Shown here piece after piece: positions 4,526 to 5,136 of a stretch of DNA of 5,136 bases (position 1 is its first letter; every line of letters starts with the position of its first letter). The notes beneath the pieces were generated by a model, which worked only from the letters and a program-made list of their open reading frames with translations, was not told where the DNA came from and did not search any database. The stretch lies in NCBI GenBank assembly GCA_017881705.1, contig JADGQP010000188.1:1-5136 (forward strand). Reading direction: 5' to 3'. The position numbers were made by a program, and so were the translations under genes. The DNA comes from Christensenellaceae bacterium. Lineage in GTDB: Bacteria; Bacillota; Clostridia; Christensenellales; Aristaeellaceae.

Positions 4526-5136
4526 TTACTGCACCGTATTCTCTGCCACAGCACGCGCCGGCGTGTCCACATGCCCGCGGGTATAAACCATTGAGGCGAT
4601 CACCGCGGACAGTGGCGCGGTGGCCACAAGCCCGAAACTACCCACCAGCGTGTTCACAAGCTGGCTGGCAACGAACTTCAGGTTGATCACATCCATCAGC
4701 GGCGTGCCCTGCCCCATGAAATACATCAGCATCGACAGGTAATTGCCGGAATAGGCCAGCATCAGCGTGGTCGCCATCGTACCCAGCACTCCGCGCCCAA
4801 TCGTCATGCCGCTTTTCAGCAGCGTGCCGCGCGCAATATCGGAGCAATGGCGCTGCACTTCCTGGCAGCCCACGGATATATCCATGCTCAGATCCATCAG
4901 CGCGCCGGAGTTGGCAATAAACATCATGCCGATGTACAGATCCCGCACGTTTACCTGCAGGGCGGATTGCGACAGCAGCGGCACCACGTAGGGCAGGTCC
5001 CCGCCATCCAGCTTCAGCCAGCCGGTCAGCAACACAGCCAGCAGACAGGTCACCAGCGTTCCGGCCAGCGAACCCAGCAGCGCAACTGCACAGCGCTTTG
5101 TAAACCCAGCTACCAGCAGGTCGATCAGCGCAGTCA
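4526..5136 (-). CDS. YibE/F family membrane protein, C-terminal part
   Basis: This is the C-terminal ~202 residues of a polytopic membrane protein; the gene continues beyond the right edge, and the GTG at 5051-5053 is internal because the frame stays open to the edge. Counting from the edge, the stretch DLLVAGFTKRCAVALLGSLAG (5-25) leads into a hydrophobic segment (~16-40). It is followed by NVRDLYIGMMFIANSGALMDLSMDIS (62-87), a block typical of YibE/F proteins, with the conserved small-residue and acidic GALMD pattern. Two further hydrophobic stretches follow (~112-139, ~154-185), and the tail is short and polar. The family is widespread in Firmicutes and its molecular role is unknown to me. 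It lies 129 bp upstream of eno on the same strand with no clear terminator between, so some read-through is possible. Confidence 0.85.
   Translation of the reverse strand, partial: TALIDLLVAGFTKRCAVALLGSLAGTLVTCLLAVLLTGWLKLDGGDLPYVVPLLSQSALQVNVRDLYIGMMFIANSGALMDLSMDISVGCQEVQRHCSDIARGTLLKSGMTIGRGVLGTMATTLMLAYSGNYLSMLMYFMGQGTPLMDVINLKFVASQLVNTLVGSFGLVATAPLSAVIASMVYTRGHVDTPARAVAENTVQ

Overview
The window is about 5.1 kb of moderately GC-rich bacterial chromosome. Its gene families (RsgA with its zinc-binding C-terminus, enolase, a YibE/F-type membrane protein), its strong GGAGG-type ribosome binding sites and its frequent hairpins point to a Gram-positive Firmicute, most likely a clostridial lineage. 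This is inferred from gene content, not from a database match.

Layout, left to right. (1) 3-416, + strand: the C-terminal third of the ribosome-assembly GTPase RsgA, cut by the window edge. (2) 417-674: intergenic, with a small hairpin after rsgA, a 15-bp perfect inverted repeat (510-548), an 8-bp hairpin (569-588), then a good sigma-70-type promoter (614-643) whose spacer holds a dyad suited to an operator. (3) 675-2409, + strand: a two-gene operon, a winged-helix ArsR-like regulator followed with an 8-bp overlap by a 12-TM major facilitator superfamily exporter. This looks like an autoregulated efflux cassette; the substrate cannot be read from the sequence. (4) 2410-3115: about 700 bp with no convincing gene between the convergent MFS and enolase genes. 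It holds two hairpins behind the MFS gene, a possible decayed coding fragment near 2709-2822, and a dense array of six hairpins (2879-3092). In that array, two near-copies of one GC-rich terminator-like stem flank a 157-bp unit bounded by CTGTCAAA/TTTGACAG. (5) 3116-4396, - strand: a complete enolase (eno) with its active-site residues intact, its own promoter and a 5'-leader stem-loop. (6) 4526-5136, - strand: the C-terminal ~200 residues of a YibE/F family membrane protein, cut by the right edge.

The housekeeping genes (rsgA, eno) are ordinary. The least explained parts are the hairpin array downstream of eno, which looks like an interspersed repeat or a structured RNA, and the hairpin-rich leader in front of the regulator/efflux operon. 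I do not see clear evidence of a wholly new multi-gene system.
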